A stretch of DNA of 64,000 bases from Sindora glabra (lineage: Eukaryota; Streptophyta; Magnoliopsida; Fabales; Fabaceae): the NCBI GenBank assembly GCA_020226215.1, contig CM035233.1:7936001-8000000 (forward strand). Direction: 5' to 3'. A model generated the notes under the pieces. That model did not search any database, had not been told where the DNA came from, and saw only the letters and a program-made list of their open reading frames with translations. Both the position numbers and the translations under genes were made by a program. This document shows positions 32,630 through 44,360 of the stretch, one piece after another (position 1 is the stretch's first letter; every line of letters begins with the position of its first letter).

Positions 32630-35290
32630 AAAACTAATGCAAACAGTATGAAAATGCAATGAAATAGAATGTGAAGTAAAACTATAAGTAAACTAAAAGA
32701 ATTTAATATGTGAAATGCGACCGATTCAAGGATATGATAACTCTTAATGTGGATTAATCCTAAATCATAAAATATTTGATCGTTCTAATTGACTTTTCAA
32801 CCTTGGTTTACCCGGAACCCCTACAATAATTCACGAATTCTATACTAGACAACTGCCTAGATTTTGATCAATTAAAATTAGTAGATTTATTAAGCAAAAT
32901 TAACTTAAAGATAGAATTCAGTTGAATTAGAAAATTAAATCAAATGCCATTGAAGTAATCTCCTAACCCTTTATCCTAACATGTAAAACTATGATTAACC
33001 AACCATAATTTCACATTTAAATAGCAAGAGAATAGAAATCACAAGATTGAGTACCAAGTATACCAAATTAACACTTAACACAAGTAATTTCAATAATTTA
33101 ACATAAATAATTAGAGAAAGAGGAAAATTAATATTACTAATTAAGATCTCATAATCCTTAAAGAGAAGAGTTTCACAATCCTTGAATTAACCAAGACTCT
33201 TTAGCCTTCCATGGCTTGAAAACAAGAAAACTAAAAAAAAAAAAGAAAACGGATGCAACTAAACTTCTATGTGTAAAGTCTAGAAGTCTAATGAGTCTTT
33301 TCCCTATTTATTTGACCTAATTAAGCTAAAAACCCTATTTGAGTAGGGTTGTATGGCTTTTAGAATTACAATAATAAGGTCTTTCTAATTTTTAGAAGCC
33401 CAGACCTATTTGTTACAAGTTAATTAAATTCATCAGATAAATAAGTGATTCCCATAAGTCTGAATTCTAACTAGATTTTAACCATGAAATTAATGTAATT
33501 TGAAAACCCATAAACATCAAACTTATAGGTCTATGTCTTGTGAGAATTTAGGCATTGATTTTAAGTTAATCGGACTACTATAGCTCTAAATATAGCCCAA
33601 ATATAGAAATAGGTTTAGCTGGGACATAGATAGAGCTTTAGCTTCTTAGCCAAATAAAGGCTTGAAGAAGTCCATGTTAGGATCGGGAAGCTAAATAGAC
33701 ATAGCTGAATTAATCATCCTAGTTAAGGATCCATGTGAAGCATTAGATTAAGATAGGGATTAGATTACCTTTTTCAAACGTTTTTGAGGTCCAATTGATA
33801 ATCACCCTTTTTCACTTCCTTTTGGCCGAAAACTCCGAAGTATTCACATGAACCTGTAAATCATCAATAAATGTCCTACGTTCATTGATTGAAATTCACC
33901 ACCTTTTATTTTGTAGTGCTAGCTATGCCCTTCAAGGGTTCAAAGGGGCTACTAAGTTTTTCTATATTAAGAATGCATGAATAATTACTATTATTATCTA
34001 ACAAGCCTATTTAAATAGGTGCATAGAAAATCCTAACTAATTGGGCTTTATTCCATATATAATTATAGGCTTATTATTACGCCTTATAATTACAACATGG
34101 AATTTCTAACTATTAGGCCCATACAATTTACTCTATCAATTCTAAATCCACTAGGTTCTATGTGCGTAACCTTATAAGCTCTCATTATGTTGGTAATGAT
34201 TATAAATCACATTAATGATCATAAATAATGAGCGATGTTTAGCAACATATCATTATTACCTAAGTAATAAGAAAGTCAATGATTTGACTAAATCTTTACA
34301 TATAATCATCATCTATGTCCTTTTGTCCTAGACGTCTAAATTAAGTACGAGACATGGACCATGTTATTCCCATATAGCCCAATCCAAAGGTTTCTTGATT
34401 TCTAAGTAAGCTAACTGAAGCAAATATAATTGACATCCCATGTTAGTTCATCTGAGCATGACCATGTATTTTCTTAACTTTACTTAATCAAGGGACCCAC
34501 AGATGTCACTCTTATTACATAGGAAGGATAAATTCCATCTTAATCACACAAATCCTTTCGTATTATATGTGACATATCTAATAACTACTCTTGCATTCAC
34601 TCAACCATGAGTGATATAGAGTAATATTAAAATATGAAACTCACATATAAGGAACCCTGGCGATCTTAGATCAAATGACCATATTAATAATGATCAATAA
34701 GAATCACTCATGACACTCATATAATGATCCATATAGTATTCTTAGGGTAGGTCGGTCCAGCATATAAGTTCTCTAACTTGTACTCATGTGCAGATTTAAT
34801 ATCTCATATAAGTCACCACACATACTAGTCTTAACATATCAAAGCAACCCAATTCACAATGATATATAACTAGGGACATTTAAGAATATAATTATTCTAA
34901 AGTTATTATCACAAATAAATATATTACATAGATAATATATGTATATATATATGATAATTGAAATTACCATTAAAATAATATAATTCAAAATTACAATCAT
35001 CAATATAATTAGTTTTAGGGTATATATACTAACAGTCTGAACTAGGCTTTGACCAAAATATAAAAATTATAGTTCTCTCTTTTAGATTTTCATCAATATA
35101 AAGTTTGCCTTAATTCAACATCCACAGTCCAAGATATGACTGAGAAACATAAACAATGTCAAAATTCAACATTTATCGAATAAATTTACAATATTTTAAA
35201 ATTGACCATAATTTATAAAACAAGCCTTAATAAGTGAAATTAAACAAATGTAACATATAAGAGACATAAAATAGGAAAAAAAATAAAATA
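32630..35290 (-). repeat. Dispersed repeat R, copy 1, split by a solo LTR
   Basis: About 1.3 kb (32630-33674 plus 35035-35290) related to 53920-55260. Shared landmarks in order include AAATGCAATGAAATAGAA, a CAACCT...ACCC...CAATAATTCA region, TAGAATTCA.TTGAATTA, TAGCCTTCCATGG and GAACTAGG. The class is unknown; it could be part of a non-autonomous LTR element. The minus strand is suggested only by the look of the sequence. The solo LTR at 33675-35034 interrupts it, and the second copy shows the site without that insertion. Confidence 0.6.
33675..35034 (-). mobile_element. Solo LTR, family T (TGTTAG...), minus orientation
   Basis: Reverse complement starts TGTTAGTATATAT at 35034 and ends near GATCCTAACA at 33675. 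It matches 36297-37692 over its whole length in opposite orientation. The flanks are GTCCA (left) and GTCTG (right). They differ by two transitions, which would fit an original GTCCG whose CpG decayed to CA on one side and TG on the other. No internal element sequence is attached. Confidence 0.8.
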
Positions 35291-35999
35291 ATAAATAATT
35301 TTCTCATCAAGTATTACTAGGCTAAGGATCCAATGGTAACCATAATACGATGTAACTATCAAAATTTGTTCAAGAAAAAATATCATAATTGAGGCATAAT
35401 TGAGACTTACCCCTTATGCTATGGTGTGAAGTAGGAGATTTTCTTATGCTTATGTAGTAAAGCCTTGACAATGTAGTCTTACCTTTTATCCTTTTCATGG
35501 ATTATGCATTAAGTTAATATGGATCCAAGAATCTATATGCAACATTTGCTAATGCTAACATGTCAAAGCAATGCTTTTAAAAGGATTGATGTGAGTTAAA
35601 CCTAAATTCAAATAATAACTTAATTAATTTATATTTAGTCAAAGAGGATAACACAGACTTACATGATCCAGAACTAAATATAAGTCATATTGAGCTCTTC
35701 AAACTTCAAAAGCTACTCAATGGAAGCATTTTTAATGAAAATTAATTTTTTTTCCGATCCCACTACATCCACCCCAATTAAATGCATGGCTAGGAATTCT
35801 TTCCTTAAGACCTATAAAGGCATCATTTGTAGCTCTTTTTTTAGTAAGATTAGGATGTTGCTAAAACATAAATAATGACAATTAATAGCCTCACACAATA
35901 ATACTAAAATAGCTTCATAAAATATATGAAAAATTTATTAATGTGGGGATACATGATAATACCTCCATTAGGTATTGAATGAAGGTTATTGATCATGCG
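35291..35999. other. AT-rich CACTA interior, no gene seen
   Basis: The 61-codon open frame at 35690-35875 has no recognisable motif. Likely degraded CACTA internal sequence. Confidence 0.3.
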
Positions 36000-36296
36000 A
36001 TGAAGATTTTGTAGGCTTCATCTTGAACCATATCATTTGGCATTGGTACTTTAACCTTGCGTATCAAGGGTTTGTTAACCACCACTTTATCTTAATTGGC
36101 AAGTAATGGTTGATGCTATAGTTGATAGCTTATCAAAATCCACCCATTTGTAAATTTTTGTTAAGCTAGTCTTGCTATCATTAGAGCACATTAAGTTCTA
36201 CACTATGCAATGTGAAACCAATAATAAGAAACTTAATTCATGCATATACATATATGAAAAGTTTAATGATTAAGTGTGACATTTATCCCAAGTATG
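36000..36296 (-). pseudogene. Fragment of CACTA TnpA-like gene, downstream part
   Basis: On the minus strand a short clean stretch reads KPLIRKVKVPMPNDMVQDEA (about 36010-36070), then stops. It lies in line with the Transposase_24-like relic at 37698-39360, from which the solo LTR at 36297-37692 separates it, so it is plausibly the C-terminal part of that gene. I did not recognise this piece as a known domain by itself. Confidence 0.4.
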
Positions 36297-36378
36297 TGTT
36301 AGTGTATATGCCTTAAAATTAATCATATGGATGATTGTAAATTTGAATCATGTTATTTTAAAGATAATTATAATTATC

Positions 36379-36434
<56 letters not shown>

Positions 36435-37692
36435 GCATAGTATATTTAATTATGATAATAATTCTAGAATAATTGTATTCTTAAATGTCCCTAATTATAT
36501 ATCATTGTAAATTAGGTTGCATTAATATGTTAAGACTAGTATATGTGGTGACTTATATAAGATATTAAGTTTACATATGAGTACAAGTTAGAGAACTTAT
36601 ATACTAGACCGACTTATTCTAAGACTACTATATGGATCATTATATGAATATTATAAGTGATTCTTAGTGATCATTATTAATATGATCCTTTAACTTGAGA
36701 TCACCAAGGTTCCTTATATGTAAGTTCTATATTTTGATACTACTTTATATCACTCGTGGTTAAGTGAATGCAAGGATAGTTATTGGATGTGTCATATATC
36801 ATGTAAAAAAATTTATGTGATCAAGATAGAATTTATCTTTCCTATATAAAGGAGTGATATTTGTGGGCCCTTTGATAAGGTAGGGCTAAGAAAAATACAT
36901 GACCATGCTCAGATGGATTAACATGAGATGTTAATTATATTTATTTTAATTAGCTTACTTAGGAATCAAGAAACATTTGAATTGAGCTATACGGGAATGA
37001 CATGGTCCATGTCTTATATTCAATCTAGATATCAAGGATAAAAGATCATAGATGATGATCATATATATAGGTTCAATCGAATCACTAACTTTCTTATTAC
37101 TTAGGTAACAATGACATCGCTCATTGTTTTTAATTATTAATATAATTTATAATCATTACCAATGTAATGATAGCCTGTAGAGTCGCACACTTAAAACTTA
37201 GTGGATTTAGAATTGATAGATTAAATTATTTGAGCCTAGTATATGAGAATTTCATGTTATAATTATAAGATCCAATTATAAGCCTATAATTATACATGGG
37301 ACTAAACTAAATTAGTTAGGATTTTTTGTACACCTATTTAAATAAGCTTGTTAGGTGTTAATTCTATGATGATTTATGCATTCCAATAACATAGAAAAAA
37401 CCTAACAACCTTCCTTGACTATAACCCTAGAAGGGGCATAGATAGCATTGTGAGGTATAGGAGGAGAATTCCAATTAGTGGCTGTAGGATGTGCACTGGT
37501 GATTTGAGGGTTTGTGTGGATACCTCAAAGTTTTTGATTGAAAGTAAGTAAAAAAAGATGATTAATGATCAAGCCTTTGAATTGTTTGAAAAGGTAATGA
37601 CTAAACCCTTGTCATGATCTAATTGTTTCATATAGATCTTTGGCTGGGATTGGTTAAATTTTGTTATAATTGTTTGGCTCCTGATCCCAATA
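36297..37692 (+). mobile_element. Solo LTR, family T, plus orientation
   Basis: Starts TGTTAGTGTATATGCC and ends GATCCCAATA, a decayed form of the family end GATCCTAACA. A perfect 5-bp duplication GTATG flanks it (36292-36296 and 37693-37697), which fixes the end. It matches the solo LTR at 33675-35034 in inverse orientation. A long (AT)n run (about 36383-36431) lies inside. It interrupts a CACTA TnpA-like relic. Confidence 0.88.
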
Positions 37693-37697
37693 GTATG

Positions 37698-39360
37698 GTT
37701 TTTAACATTTTCTTCTATCATGGTGGCTAGAGCTTAAGTACTGGAACATCATCTATAATAGTTGCATGTGGGGTTTGCATACCCCTCTGATCAAAAGTCT
37801 TCTTAACTTGCAGGGCACTAAGATACATCTCATTTGTAGGAGAAATAGACTTATGTGACGATTGGATAGGCGTTACTAAACTTAGAGTTATAGTATGTTG
37901 CCTAACTATTTGCTTTTTAAGATATGAAGCATCTCACATTGTTGCTTTAATTGTTATTGCATTTGCTACTACACAGACAAATGCTACTCTGCTACTTGTT
38001 ATAGCTTTGCCTTAAATTCTACATTGCATTTTTGTGTCACTTTATTAATGATCCTTGCTTCTATTTGCACTAAATCAATCATTAATTATGCTATTGGATG
38101 ACACCTTACTTAGTCGAAGACCTTTTTATAGTTAACACCACATTTGATAGCTTGAACCTTGTTGAGATCCTTTTTAATTCCTAATGTTAGAGTCAAGATG
38201 TTATGCTTCTTAACTAGTTGAAACTCACCCTAAGAGGCTTGCTGCATGAAAGTGTCCTATAGCAATTAATAAAGATGAGATGATTAGAAATAATTCAGTT
38301 GAAATGGAAATTTCAAAATTAAACTATATTTTGGTACAAATCTTAATACTTATAATCCTCTAAATAATGGCTTAACTCCCTGGGGACATGTGTTACCTTT
38401 ACTTGTTTACTTTCCTTCTATAATTTTATGTAAGAAGCGGAAGATGTCTTACTAATGTTCTTACCCTTTTCAATTTTGATATGTTTCTTGGATAATAAGT
38501 CATTCTCTAACTTCTTGTAGCCTTTCTAAGAAAGCTTGTGTAGATATGTATTCTTCTTTCGCTTCTCTCATTTCGACTTACTTAATGCTTATTGACAAGA
38601 TGGCATATTTATCCATAAGTACAAATGAAATACAAACAAGATGTTGAAATGAACTAGATGGTATAAGGTAAAAATTTACTTTAAAATGCTTATCATCGCA
38701 TTTTTTCTAGAACTTCTCCCATAATTGTTAGCTAAGGTAATTCTATTATTGCATTGGTTCATTTTTCATCATAGTCTCAGGATTAATGTATTCCAACTTC
38801 AAAATTAATTTGAAGTCCTTCCACAAGGTCACCACATCCTATAGTACTTTACTACACATTAATATATCATTTGAAATATCAAAGGATTTCTATAAGAAAA
38901 AAATTTATCCAAATCAGTATGTTACAAATATATTTTTTCATATGCATAGCACAAATTTATCTACATCAATTATACATAACAAGATATCCCCTCTAAATAT
39001 TATCCTTCAATTCCTTAGGTACATTCTTTTAATGATGAATAGTTATTGATGCTTTGAACTAAACAATCACTTTAATATAACTAATAAATTGGTTAGCATT
39101 TTTTCCATCTAGATACTATTTGTCATTAAACTTAATAGGTAATCTCTTGCTTTTTATCTGTGTTAATGTAAACCATACAATCATACTAACATAATTTATA
39201 AATTGATCAACATTTCTCCATTTGGTTGCCATTTCTTATTGAACTTAATAGGTAATCTCTCGGCTGTGATCAATGCTATGGTAATTCCTTTCAAGGCATT
39301 GGCATTCCTTGTTTTTCTTTTGGTAAGGGGCATCTACTCTTGAAAAGGATCCATATTTTG
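37698..39360 (-). pseudogene. CACTA TnpA-like (Ptta/En/Spm, Transposase_24) relic
   Basis: Minus-strand translation contains the Transposase_24 signature in decayed form: LPIKFNDK*YLDGKNANQF (about 39085-39140), equivalent to the FNExGQPxGxNASKL block, then SYIKVIV and KNVPKELKDNI (about 38995-39045). A second copy of the start of this block (RLPIKFNKKWQPNGEM, about 39205-39262) lies about 117 bp upstream, so a local duplication has occurred. TnpA-type proteins bind the subterminal repeats and assist excision. Many stops and frameshifts; dead. Detection rests on two short motifs, so the domain name is likely but not certain. Confidence 0.6.
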
Positions 39361-40063
39361 GATTTATTAAAAAATTAGTGTAAATTTTGTATACATAATA
39401 AACTTTTAGTTAACATTACCAAATGATGAATGAAATGGTAGATATAAGATTAGTCCTTAGAATAAATATGGCACTAAATAGCGTGGAAAAATACATAACT
39501 TACATAATAAGAAACTAAATTAAAATTACATTAGTCATCACAAAATCCTTTATGGATTTACATAATTATAGAGCATACTGGAATTATTGAAATACATGAT
39601 AAATCTAACATTTGAAAAAGACATAATAGCATATAATGGTAAAGGTAGCAAGTAAGAATAACAAGGACATTACCACCGAATAGAGCTTACCATAATCATA
39701 TAATTGAGTATAACTAAATTCTAAAAGCATCACCAAACATAACTTATAATATAATCCTAAACTTAGAGATGAATGAAACTCTCATAATATCACTATATAG
39801 ATACATAAACATCCTAACTAGATAAAGCTAGATCTAATCACTTAATATGCAAAAATATAATGAAAATGAGAGAGAAAAAGTACTTAAAAAACATGTGGAT
39901 AACTAGAATGACTGAAGCAAACTTTAAGTTTAAAAAAGATGTGATGATGATTTTTGAATTTGCTGGAGAAATTTCAATAGTGAAGGTGATATAGGGAAAA
40001 TGAGTTTTACAAAGTAAAAATGATTGGAGATAAAGAATCAAATGCAAGTTATGTAGACAAATT
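39361..40063. other. AT-rich CACTA interior, no gene seen
   Basis: No coding signal. The 69-codon minus-strand frame at 39838-40047 is low complexity. Confidence 0.35.
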
Positions 40064-40495
40064 TGTTATGTATACTTTAGTAACCAATTATAAGATGACT
40101 ATATTTACATATAATTTATTAAGTTTTCTTTATTTATAAAGAAATGTATGTAGTTAATTATTATATTTATTATTATATCTATGTAATATAAATAAATATA
40201 ATAATTATCCCTATAATAATTCATGTTATTCCTAAAATATCCTTAGTCAAAGTATTATTATTAACTTGGATAATAATAATGCATCAAGATTAGTTTGTAT
40301 ATTAATTGATGATTACAATTATGGATATGAGATATCAAGACGACTTATAGATACATGTTAAAGAACAAATGTATTAAACTTACTTGCCATGAGAATGCTA
40401 TATGATTTATTGTATCATAAGTAGTTCTTATAATGATAATAATATACATGGTCTTTTGACCTAAAGTTATTATAGTTCCTTATATGAGAAATTAT
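40064..40495 (+). repeat. Truncated old LTR of the TGTTGG copia family
   Basis: From TGTTATGTATACTTTAGTAACC onward it follows the first about 430 bp of the LTRs at 21851 and 28561 (for example ATAATAATTATCC, AAAGTATTATTATTA, CAAGATTAGTTTGTAT, TTCCTTATATGAGAAATTA) with many differences. It then breaks off. The level of decay shows the family was active long before the copia insertion at 15151. Confidence 0.7.
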
Positions 40496-42139
40496 AGTGA
40501 AGGACAAGGATGACTTAGAAGGATGATGATGAGCTTATGGGAATAAGGATGTATGGAAGACATAATGAGATTTACATGTTTTCCTTTTTTTTTATTGAAT
40601 GCTATTGAATTTCTATGAAAAAATTATGAAATTTTAGAAATGAAGGTAATAGCTATATGGTTAAATTCCTTTTATGAATATAGTGATGTAAGCATGATCT
40701 TGATTAGGTCTAAATATAGTGTATGCTGATATCTATCTCTTTGATAAACATGTTATTCTTTTGGAATGACCTTCTCTTCCTCTTGGCAAAAGTATAAAAG
40801 TGTGTTTGCTCTTTTAGATAAAACAATGATGTCTCTAATAGAAGAAAATTGTAAGCTACATGTCATGGTACATTTAAGTTTTAATTATTTCCTAATACTT
40901 ATTAGTCACTCATTAAGTTTTAAAGAAACTCATTTCCTTTTTTTCTTATTTTGTATTGGGAACCCTTTCATTTAAATGCTTGATGAGTTAGAAATAGGTT
41001 AACTCAAGTACTTTAGTGTAGATGTAAGTCTTAGGTAGTTGGAATATATACTTGTGCACATATACTTAATGTATGATAGATTGATACTATTCCACATTTG
41101 GTTTTGACATTTATACTTTGTTGAAAGTAAATTATCATTACACATAGCATATTATGTTACTCACATATAGGTAAGGCTAGTAAGAAGTTCTTATAGTAAC
41201 CTTCTACTTAGGTCACATGCCTTGGAATGGGTCATGCCAATAATATCGAATTTATTTAAGTAACTAACATGTAAAAGTACACCTTAAGCATCGAATTTTC
41301 TAGTTAACTGAAGTTAAACTTTCCTTAGTAGGACAATGTTGTTTAATTTAGATGATAGTATTTGATGATAAAATTAACATTTAAGAGCTAATGTGATTTA
41401 CCTAGTATCACTTTAAATATTGGTTTGCTTTAAATAACTAACATAGAATTGAAAATGATGTTGCTCTACATTACTACATTTTCAAAAATAAATTACAAAA
41501 AGATTGGTAGGAGAATGAAATAGAATACTAAAATATGGTATTATTTGTAAACTTAAGACTCCTTTAATATGAAGCCTTTTCAAGTGTAAGAAGAATTTCA
41601 AAAGAATCATGAAGTATGAATTTTTCTTCTACTCTTCCTTGCTAACAAAGTACACTCATTAAATATCTTGATGTTTTCACTTTGGATGTGTCTTAATATT
41701 TTCATTCTAGATATGTAATGTTGTTTGCTTAGGTTCTGTGTTTGTGTTTACAAAAATTTCAACTTATGATGAACAAGGTTAAGGTTTGGATGTATTGTTA
41801 AAATGTTTTTGATGCCTTGATTGGTCAAGAATTTGCATTATAACCTCAAGCATCAAATAAATTACATATAAAAAATTGCATATAAATATATGCATTTGTT
41901 TTAGGTTTAAGTTTGTGTTTTGAAGATGTTCAACTTTATAGTCATACTAAGCATATGTATAGTTTATGATGATATAGAGTTCGGTTCATCTTCTTATATA
42001 TATGTTGTTTACTAGATTGACTGGCTATAGAGTAAGGATGGATACATGCCGATTGACATGCTATTGAATATACAACTAGGGTTGGCAAGTTCATCGAATT
42101 TACTATTAGTTAGAGGAAGGCATTTGTGATGGACTCATG
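40496..42139. other. CACTA interior, no clear coding sequence
   Basis: No domain recognised, although by position this could be the eroded upstream part of the TnpD gene. The open frame at 40766-40975 carries no motif. Confidence 0.35.
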
Positions 42140-42260
42140 TTATTCGATCTTAACAAGGAAAGTCAATTATGGGGAACCATTCATAATGACATTCCAAACC
42201 AAAGAAGTTTTTTATATGGTGGACTTAGTTGATAAGAAGTAATATATAGTTTTTCATTAG
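42140..42260 (+). pseudogene. CACTA TnpD/TNP2 remnant (DUF4216-like block)
   Basis: Plus-strand translation reads GEPFIMTFQTKEVFYMVDLV (about 42170-42230), followed by DKK, a stop and YIVF. This fits the C-terminal DUF4216 block of plant CACTA transposases, with the pattern (D/E)PFxxxxQxxxVFYxxDxxDxxWxVV and the Trp replaced by a TAA. No other TnpD part was found. The identification rests on this one motif. Confidence 0.5.
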
Positions 42261-43199
42261 ACAAACTATCAGTAGTGAGGATGAAAAAGGCATGACTATT
42301 AATATTGAAGACACATATTTTTTTCTCATTGGGACCACCTTTGGTTAATTATGAAGGCAATTTCAATGAGTTTTATGTGTGAAAGAAACATATGGTGAGA
42401 AGATATGGGTGGATGATCTTTCCAAAGAAATTTCTTAACATAATTGTAAGGTACTAATGTTCCTATTTTTTTAAGTTATGTTTCCATACATAATTACTTC
42501 TTTTTAGTTTATATTTCATTAATTATTTTGATTTCATTAGTATAAGTTCCAGGAGAAAGATAATCATAATTAAAGGATAAGGATTTGAGGATCCCCGAAC
42601 AAAAAAATATTTAGGACAATTTGAAGGTAATTATGTTTTCACCAATGAACATTTCCTTTGTGATTGCTACAACTATAAAATTGTCATGTGCTTATTTTTC
42701 CTTACAATTTGAAACATAGTCTATGCATATGCCAACATTTTGCAATGCAATTTTTTCTTACTTGACCTTGCAAGGTATTATATAATTTATTGAGTCCAAT
42801 GTATTTATTATATGGAATTGCTACAACTAGAATTATTTAGTGTAATAGGAAATATGCCATTATGTATTACATTGATGAAATTGGGATTATGTAATGTAAA
42901 ATGAAACGTTAGTTTCTATTCCTATCTCGTTTAGAATGTTCTATATGTATTTGAAATTGAGAGTAGTGTAGGAAATGCTAGTTTCTATGTCATTTAAGGT
43001 GTTTTGTATGTATTAAAAATTAAGAGTAATGTAGTAACAAGAATTTTGAAAAAAAGAAAACTGCATAGAATGGAAGGATATAGAGAGGAATAAGGCATTT
43101 TGGAGGGGGGGTCATACCACGTCGATCATTTAATGAAATTGACATGGCATATAAGACATTACATGTTGGATTTTTAGAACTACCAACATCTGCTATCAT
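42261..43199. other. CACTA interior, no gene seen
   Basis: AT-rich with a G run at about 43105-43112. Two related short segments (about 42890-42975 and 42980-43040, each with a TTCTAT...TT.GAATGTT/AAGGTGTTTTGTATGTATT...GAGAGTA/GAGTAATGTAG pattern) look like a local duplication. Confidence 0.35.
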
Positions 43200-43460
43200 A
43201 TTTCAACAGAAGATTTTTTTGATATAGAGTAATATTTTTTTTTAATAATTGATATCTTAGTTTATTGCATTATATTTCTCTTGAAGAAATGACATCCGTT
43301 TTTTTGATAAGAAAATCAATATTATTTGATTTTTCACATCAGTTATATAACCAATGTCAAAATCAATATATAACAATGTTTGCCTTGACATTGGTTGGAA
43401 ATCAATGTGATTTTTTATTAAATATCCAATGCAATGTCTATTTGTAGTTTTACAATAGTG
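43200..43460. repeat. CACTA right subterminal region and putative terminus
   Basis: Contains alternating CCAATGT and ACATTGG words in both orientations (about 43345-43440), followed by TTTTACAATAGTG at 43448-43460, the reverse complement of a CACTA-like end. The arrangement mirrors the right end of the second copy at 60440-60596. Confidence 0.55.
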
Positions 43461-44360
43461 TTAATATATAAATTAAATCTACTTCTAATTTAATTTGCAT
43501 CATTTTTTATGTTGAGGCCTATATACATAACCAATGATTATTAATTCTCCTATTTGAAACATTGTTAGTTCATGGATGTGGAGATTACCATAATAAGAAT
43601 TTGAATATAAAATAAGTAAGAACAAGGACAAATACAATAACACCTCAAGAAGATCAAATGTTCAATTATTCATTCAATTAATACAATATTTGCATAATGA
43701 TAATTACTTTTTAAACCAATAATGATATTAATCAATACAAACAAAAAAAATTAATGAATACTTCAAAGCCAACGCTTTTCATTTCCATGGAAGATGCCTG
43801 ATCCAAAGGTTGATATGAAAATTTCAACAAGAAATGGAAATTGTAACCTGACAAATAAACCAATTGGAACACTAGCAAGCAAAACCATGGGAGCCACGAT
43901 CCACAATTTTCCTTTTAGAATAATAAAAAGAGCTACACGAAATGCTGTCATCATGGTTGCTAAGGAGATAAATAGAAGAGAAAGACCGATGATTAATTTT
44001 GTAGGTAAGGACTTAAGAAAATCATCCTCTGCATAACGTGACGTGAGAATTCCCAAAAACATCAAAACTGAAGTTGAAGAAGAGAAAAGTGATACTATGT
44101 CTGAAATTATAAAAAGCATGAATGACTTCTGGTTGAAAAATATTGGATATCCTGTTTCTTGATTATTACCACCTGGTACAGTGAAAGCAGCAGCAAACAT
44201 GATGGTAATAATGAGTGCGCCTACAACTGGCTATTTCTTTCATCCATCTCTCTCCTTCTTTAACCAAATCCTTATGTTGGATAGTGAACAAATCTCGAGC
44301 AATCATTTGATCTTTGTTTTCAAATTTGATACGTGCAATTGTCATAACACGCTCTACTTC

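Larger units (their letters stand above)
30466..43460. mobile_element. Probable CACTA (En/Spm) transposon, degraded and multiply invaded
   Basis: Left end CACTACTACAAAATTG at 30466 is the classic plant CACTA terminus. The best right end is the reverse complement of CACTATTGTAAAA at 43448-43460. Both ends carry repeated ACATTGG/CCAATGT-type words in the adjacent 200-1100 bp, as CACTA subterminal regions do. TnpA-like (36000-39360, -) and TnpD-like (about 42140-42260, +) remnants lie inside. Weak point: the 3-bp flanks (ACT and TTA) do not match, so the right border is uncertain or the element is rearranged. Within it are a dispersed repeat, two solo LTRs and a truncated LTR relic, listed separately. 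Confidence 0.6.

Noticed and set aside
36383..36431. Long (AT)n run as a possible replication origin or regulatory hairpin
   Set aside because: It is a microsatellite inside a solo LTR, and similar runs occur in the other LTR family as well.
38786..39049. 87-codon plus-strand open frame
   Set aside because: Lies opposite the TnpA-like minus-strand homology and has no motif of its own.
41990..42139. Extension of the TnpD-like homology upstream
   Set aside because: Translation in all plus frames gave no further conserved CACTA motif that I could defend.
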